Shown: in pieces, positions 58,402 to 64,000 of the stretch
Numbering within the stretch: position 1 is the first letter of the stretch
Layout: every line of letters begins with the position of its first letter
Origin: Tetrapyrgos nigripes
Taxonomy: Eukaryota; Basidiomycota; Agaricomycetes; Agaricales; Campanellaceae
Length of the DNA: 64,000 bases
Assembly (NCBI GenBank): GCA_013368315.1
Contig: JAACJM010000081.1
Coordinates: 248,001-312,000 of the forward strand
Reading direction: 5' to 3'
The notes under the pieces: model-generated
Seen by the model: the letters and a program-made list of their open reading frames with translations, nothing else
The model's database searches: none
Told to the model about the DNA's origin: nothing
Program-made: the position numbers and the translations under genes

Positions 58402-60144
58402 ATACATGCGTGGGTGTACACCCACGAAAACTATGTGTTTCTTTCACGCAGATGCGTCTTGCAGTGGACGCGTTGGAAACGCGACTGCGTCAAGCCACTG
58501 ACGCGCCTACGTCCTATTCTGACTCCGGAAATACGATATATCTGCAGACCTATCTGAACTCTGGATAGATGGTCCATTTGGACTCCTATCTGCACCTGTA
58601 TATGTGCTCCAGATATACGGGATTTCTGGACATGTATCCGGAGCTTTAAAAGGTTATCTTTCTTTTGTTCGAATAGCTATACAAATTAGGCGTCTTTTTG
58701 TACATCTTTACATAGATTACATGTGCCATCTTTTTGTTTACCTATCAAATGTAATTAGGGGTTTCCGGATGTACGTTCTTTCTGTATGAATATTTAGAGT
58801 CAAAATATAACATTTATTTGTATATATATCTGAACACCAAATACATCCTACTTTCGTACACCTATCTGCTCATCTATCCGTCGAGCCGATAGAAACGTAC
58901 TTCCGGCGTGTCTATACCCAAGCTTTTGTGTGCCTCGAAACATAAATCTAAGTACCTATTCATGGCCATAAGGTGGATCAAGTAGCTAGGAAGACGCATT
59001 ACTGGATGACGAATTATGATTACCCAATTTGGAAAGGCGGGTATCTCACGCTTCTTCTCGTGTCATAAGCCACTTTCTTGCCACTTTCAACCAGCTCTGG
59101 CAACAAACAGGTAAATGAATCTAATCACTTTCGGGGAGTAAACTCAGCAAACCATTGGTAGTAACGATGAGGACCAGTAGAAATTTTTTTTTACCTATGT
59201 CATAGGAGAAAAGCAAAACTTACAACGTACTAGTCAATTCACCCTACTCATTTATCACTATGCCTGGTTTTCCTGAATCCGATGCATACAAGGCAATATA
59301 TTTCTCTATTTCACATGAGCTACACGTCTTCCTAGCTACTTAATCCACTTATTGCCACGAATACCTTGTATCTGGAATATGATCAGACGCATATTCTCAT
59401 CCTTATACCTTCGTTTTTGATCAGACACTCGTGGTTTTTGGTAATTACCTACCCTATAGCCTCAATGAAAAATAGATACTTACTACAGAGCTTAGCAGTA
59501 CACCTGTTTGTTGCCAGAGCTGGCTGAAAGTGGCCTGTGATGGAGAAGAAGCGTGGAATATCCCCCTTCCAACTTGGGTAATCATTAGTCATCTGCTAGA
59601 CCTTATTACGCATTTATCCAAGTTTTCAAACCCCACACAATCTATTGCACATCCTGGTACAGTGGTGCCTATGCTGAGCGATATACAAAAGCTTAGCGCA
59701 GACGAGAACAGGGGATGTCCGAAGTGGTGTACGAGTCGACGCATGGCCGAAGCCATCAGATATTCGTTACCCGAAGATTGCCCGAAGAAGGCCGGATTCA
59801 CAAAGTCGAAAATTGAAAAAGCAAGCTTGCCCTTCCCGAGCGCAGTAAAATAAGACAATCAATGGTACAGTTTCCGAGTATATGTGCACTGTGCAGAATT
59901 AAGGCAAAATTTACACTGAAGGGGGAGTACGAGAGGGTGTATAGTAGCCATTGTAAGGAGCTGATGGATTAGGGTGTTTGCGAGAAGGCGCACCTGGGTC
60001 ACCTCGCTCGCTAAATCCTCTCTCACTATTGGACCTGGATTCGCGTTCTCTGGGACCATCTAGAGCCTGGATCGCCTCCGCGGACGTTGCCGAGTCCAGA
60101 CTCCCCACAACACGTGACTTTACTGCACCCTGATCCTGACCACG
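58402..60144. other. Intergenic region upstream of SNF1
   Basis: AT-rich, with TATCTG/ATACGGA-type short words at 58530-58640 and a large inverted repeat (59019-59583, listed separately). The last 200 bp before the SNF1 ATG include CACGTG at 60111-60116, a possible bHLH site. Open frames at 59530-59853 (plus) and 59911-60264 (minus) are not supported as genes. Confidence 0.4.
59019..59583. repeat. Fold-back inverted repeat (MITE-like)
   Basis: Arms at 59019-59112 and 59502-59583 are inverted copies. The outer ends are GATTACCCAA and the inner ends are CCAGCTCTGGCAACAAACAG. The left arm has 13 extra bases. A shorter inverted pair, GTGGATCAAGTAGCTAGGAA (near 58990) and its relative near 59330, lies in and around it. 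No coding content; size and shape fit a MITE or fold-back element. Confidence 0.8.
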
Positions 60145-63100
60145 ATGGCGGCGCAAGTGTTTCCAGCGTCCAAGCTGGGCGAGTACACTGTCATTGGCGA
60201 TATCGCCGAGGGCACCTTTGGAATCGTCAGAAGTGAGTAGTCTTTTCCCGTCCCCACTCCCCACTGACCCCCCACTCTCCCCCCAACTTCCTCCACTTCC
60301 CCACTCTTATCCCCTTCCCCCCCGCAGTGGCAGTCCATACAATAACAGGCCACAAAGTCGCTATGAAATACATCTCAAAAAACGTCATCACCCGGGACAA
60401 AACCAAAACCCGAGTCCGCCGTGAATTCGAGTACATGCGAGCTCTCCGTCATCCCCACATCATCAAACTCTACGAAGTCATCTTTACCCCTACCGATATC
60501 ATCTTTGTCCTCGAGTACGCTGGGGGCGAGCTCTTCAACTATATCGTCGCTCATGGACGGATGCCTGAACCCCAAGCTCGGAGGTTTTTCCAACAAATTA
60601 TTTCAGGAATTGAGTATTCCCATCGGTTGAAAATCGTTCATAGGGATCTCAAACCTGAAAATGTGCTGTTAGATGATGACCTTAATGTCAAGATTGCTGA
60701 TTTTGGGCTGTCGAGTGAGATTTCGGATGGGGATTTTTTGACGACGAGTTGTGGGTCTCCGAACTATGCTGCGCCAGAAGTGATTAGAGGAGGGGTCTAT
60801 GCTGGGCCAGAGATTGATGTTTGGAGTTCGGGGGTCATACTCTATGTTATGCTTTGTGGCAGACTGCCATTTGAAGACGATGAGGTCCAGGTGTTGTTCA
60901 CCAAGATCAGTCGTGAGTGTTCTTTCTTCTCTTCATGCTCACTACTAAGTATTTTATTAGAGGGCCAGTACCACATCCCATCATACCTTTCCCCTCACGC
61001 CCGTTCCCTCATCACCGCCATGCTAGCAGTCGACCCCGTCAAACGCATCACCATCCCCGAAATCATTGCTCATCCCTTCTTCCAAACCGATTTACCTCGT
61101 TACCTCCGACCTCTCCCTCCCAAACCAGGTCCCGTCCTAGGAACCCTTTCCGCACTCGTCTCACCGCCCGTTCATCCAATGCCCGTGAACGTAGAGGTCA
61201 TCGAGGGGCTGGGTAGAGTCGAAGACGATGTAGTAGCTGATTTAGCTGGAAGGTTGCAAGGTGTGACAAAGGAGGATGTATATGATTGTTTGAGAAGGGA
61301 TGATGGGATACAGGGGAATGCGGTCAAGGTGGCGTATATGTTGTTGAGGGATAAGAGGAGGTTGGGGAATGATTGTGGGTGTTGCGTTATTTTTTGCCTT
61401 CTTGCTCTCTTCTGACGATTTTATTTTATTTTTTCGTCTTTCTTTCCAGTATCCGTCTTTGCAGAACAAGAACGAGACGCCGAACTAGCTGCTCTTGATC
61501 CTCGAAATCCGCTTTCACCCAATGCACTCTCGCCTAGTGGGGCAGGGGATTTACAACGAAATCCTTTCGAGGCCGAGTTTATTGTTGATGCTGAGGCAGA
61601 GGCTAGTGCCAGAGCCAGTGCCCAGGGTGAGCGTGATGCGGATGGGGAGGTTGACGGTGAAGGAGAGGTTGATGATGAAGTAGGAGAGGGAAGTGAAGGT
61701 GAAGAAGAGGTTGATGATGGTGGAGACGCAGATGGAGTAGAACAAGCTGGAGAAGGTCAAAGTGAGGATACCTCAGACGCAAACGAGCATGAGAACGGCA
61801 ACAACAACAGCAACAACACCTTTGCAGTCCTCAACTCGTCTTTACAGGAACGTGAGCGGGAGAGGGAGAAAGAGAGGGAGAGGGAGAAGGAGAAGGAACG
61901 AAACGAGAGAGGAAAGACCTCTCGTGGATCTGGATCTGCTTCGTCTTCGTCGAAGAGAAATCGAGATCGAGACCACGCTTCCTCGCCGCAATCGTACGCA
62001 GACCGAACAACTGAACGGACGACATCCCACTACCCCCACAACCACGCCTCCGCCCACTCCCACTCCCACAAATCAAATCAACACCAACACAAGACGAAAT
62101 GGCATTTCGGTATTAGGTCGAGGAGTCCACCTATGGAGATTATGTTGGAGATTTACAAGACGTTGAAGGTGTTGGGGATGGAGTGGAAGGAGAAGAAGGG
62201 GTTGGGTGGGTGAGTAGTTTTCTTTTTGTTCTTCGTTTTTGGGGTTTTTTTTTTTCCGTTGGTTTTGCGGTTTGGAGGCCAGGGAGCGTTGTCCCGGGGG
62301 ATGGATGGACGACATCTGCCTCCCCCAGGGTCTCGTTTTCTTGCTTTTGCCTCGGTTATCTTTGTCTCGTTCTGTCTTATCCTTTCTTTCCTTCTCTTCT
62401 TTATTCTTTTATTACCTCATTCTTCGTCATTTTCATTTTTTTCAACTCTCTCCGTTCAAGAATACAGCACTAACTGTACTTTTACTACACTATACAGACT
62501 CGGAGGCGTCCGTACTCGTGTCGTCTGGGACGAAACTCTACCTGCAGAGGGTGAAGCCGAGTGGGAAACTGATGGCACTAGTTCTTACTCGCAGTCTCAC
62601 TCTCATTCTACATCAACTGCAACGTCTTTATCACCCACTTCTGCGTCGTTGTCACCCACCACTCTCTCACCTTCTCCTTCGACTACCGCTGTGGACGTGG
62701 ACGCGGACGCTGATGGGGTCAATGGTGCTGGTGGTGTTAACGGGACGAATGGTGTCAATGGTGCTGGTGTTGTTAATGGCAACGGCACCAACGGTACTGG
62801 TACCGACTCAATCACTGGCGATACCCTAGGCTCCCACATACCCTCCGATATGAGTACGACGCCGACTTTGACTAGTATGGCTCAGTTCTCTACCTCTGCC
62901 TCTACCGCCACTACCATGAGAACGGGGACGGGGGCACCTCAACCAAAGAGTCCTACTTCTCGAAGAGGCGCATACAAAATCGAACGAGTCAAAGGCTTGG
63001 ACGGGCAAGAAGTCGATTTGAGAACGGCTTGTCAGGTTTATTTTGTAGAAACTAGGGCGAGGGTGCAGGATGTTGTGGTGAGTTGGGGCTTTTATTTCGT

Positions 63101-63770
63101 CTTGCCTTCTTTTGTCTTCTTTTTTTTCTTATCTCGTCTTCTTTTCCTCCCATTCTTCTTCTCGCCTTTGATTACGCTGCGTCATGATGATGACTGACTG
63201 ACTGACCACCTCTCACAGATCCTAATGAACCTCCAACTCTACATGATAGACTCTATCAACTACCTCGTCGACTTTCACCACAAGAAATCTTATCTTGCTA
63301 GTCGAAGACCCGGTGCTGGGAAATACGAGCCTGCGGAGAAAGATGAGATTAGGAGTTTTAAGGATTTTAGGAATTTTAGAGATGGGAGGGATTGGAGGGA
63401 TGGGATGAAGCAGATGCAGGGGTTGGGATTGGGTCAAGGGCAAGGGCAGGGAAGAGGAAGGTTAGCGGGCAAGGGGAGTCAGGGGAGTCTTAATTCGGAA
63501 GATAAAGAGAAGGAGAACAAACTCAACCCAACGTTAATAGGACCCTCTGGGGAGAGGCTCACCGGTGAAGGAGACTTCAATGACCAACAACATCCTTCCT
63601 CGCCCAGACTCAACCCAACCACCACCAACTCGGGCTCGGGGGCTAGTCTCGCGACGAAGGGGAAAGAGGGAGCAGGAGCGAGAGATGATAATGCAGAGGT
63701 GGTGTCGCCGTATGTGTTTATGGATGTGGCTTGTAGGTTGATTTTGGAGTTGGCTGGTGGGGGCGAGTGA
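60145..63770 (+). CDS. SNF1: SNF1/AMPK alpha-type serine/threonine protein kinase
   Basis: Six exons. The start is ATG at 60145 (MAAQVFPASKLGEYTVIGDI). The kinase domain has AEGTFGIVR, VAMKYISK, IVHRDLKPENVLL and IADFGLSSEIS. The activation loop FLTTSCGSPNYAAPE has the Thr phosphorylated by upstream kinases, and PFEDDEVQVLF follows. After an intron at 60913-60960 it continues QYHIPSYLS and DPVKRITIPEIIAHPFF. A UBA-like autoinhibitory segment (VTKEDVYDCLRRDDGIQGNA) follows. Next is a long acidic and Arg/Glu-rich insert, then the C-terminal regulatory domain from KWHFGIRSRSPPMEIMLEIY to YVFMDVACRLILELAGG. A Ser/Thr/Ala/Gly-rich stretch also breaks this last domain. Known role: glucose derepression and energy stress signalling with beta (SIP/GAL83) and gamma (SNF4) subunits. 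The first Gly of the nucleotide loop is Ala (AEGTFG). The stop is at 63768-63770. This is a normal chromosomal gene that anchors the right side of the transposon cluster. Confidence 0.93.
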
Positions 63771-64000
63771 GTGGTGTCTGATGGTGATGGGATAGAGAGG
63801 CGGATAAGTGACGTGTGCAAGGCGAGATGGCTCTACTCTTACCGACGTCAGTCAGTCAGTCAGTCACGTCTCCCCAATTTATGTCGCGGTTTCTGCGTTT
63901 TTTGTGTATCAAGTATGATTTGTTTCCCTTGCCGTTCTTTTTTTCTTTTTGTTTAGCCTCGAGTGTTTTTCTTAATCTTCTCCAACTCAAAGCAACCACA
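63771..64000. other. 3' flank of SNF1
   Basis: Contains CAGT repeats (63849-63866, TCAGTCAGTCAGTCAGTC) and pyrimidine-rich sequence. No further gene is seen before the end of the window. Confidence 0.4.

Noticed and set aside
59530..59853. Plus-strand frame of 107 codons (MACDGEEAWNIPLPTWVI)
   Set aside because: Its first third overlaps the right arm of the inverted repeat; no splice partners or domain, so chance is more likely.
59911..60264. Minus-strand frame across the SNF1 start, ending HPNPSAPYNGYYTPSRTPPS
   Set aside because: It overlaps the first SNF1 exon in antisense and its upstream part is only the complement of that exon. The tail looks coding-like but no gene model fits.

Overview
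The window looks like nuclear DNA of a basidiomycete fungus, most likely an Agaricomycete. Genes are split by introns of about 45-60 bp with GT..AG ends. The mobile elements are KDZ (Kyakuja-Dileera-Zisupton) transposases with CxC2-type cysteine clusters and a Plavaka-type transposase, both typical of Agaricomycetes. The right end carries an SNF1/AMPK-type kinase gene. I cannot name the species. Layout: 1-1197 has no gene I can support. 1198-16456 is KDZ composite element A, bounded by about 43-bp imperfect inverted repeats and by ATGCAT-rich satellite arrays just inside both ends. Its KDZ gene carries one nonsense codon, and a nested 1.41-kb TA-flanked transposon sits exactly in the 3' splice site of one intron. 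16697-17151 is a small GIY-YIG/T5orf172-type gene. 18177-31043 is KDZ element B, with 33-bp terminal inverted repeats. 32403-36694 is an apparently complete Plavaka transposase gene. 37250-42348 holds a duplicated non-coding stretch, a small Ser/Pro-rich gene and a DUF6698-like gene with an Asp/Asn-rich tail. 42647-55891 is KDZ element C, with about 50-bp terminal inverted repeats and an apparently intact KDZ gene. 57136-58401 is a poorly resolved, possibly decayed gene. 59019-59583 is a fold-back inverted repeat. 60145-63770 is the SNF1 kinase gene. The main result is that the three KDZ elements have unrelated terminal repeats but carry the same kind of cargo in the same arrangement. On the minus strand is a multi-exon 'partner' gene with a low-complexity linker and a Trp-rich domain. 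Divergently on the plus strand are a small basic coiled-coil gene, in B and C a gene with an RNase H1 N-terminal (viroplasmin-like) domain, and last the KDZ transposase. The partner, coiled-coil and RNaseH1-N proteins can be aligned by eye between copies. They therefore look like conserved components of roughly 13-15 kb composite transposons rather than chance neighbours. Copy C looks complete, B has one stop and a cargo frameshift, and A has one stop plus the nested insertion. All coordinates, splice choices and homologies were worked out by eye and have not been tested by a database search.
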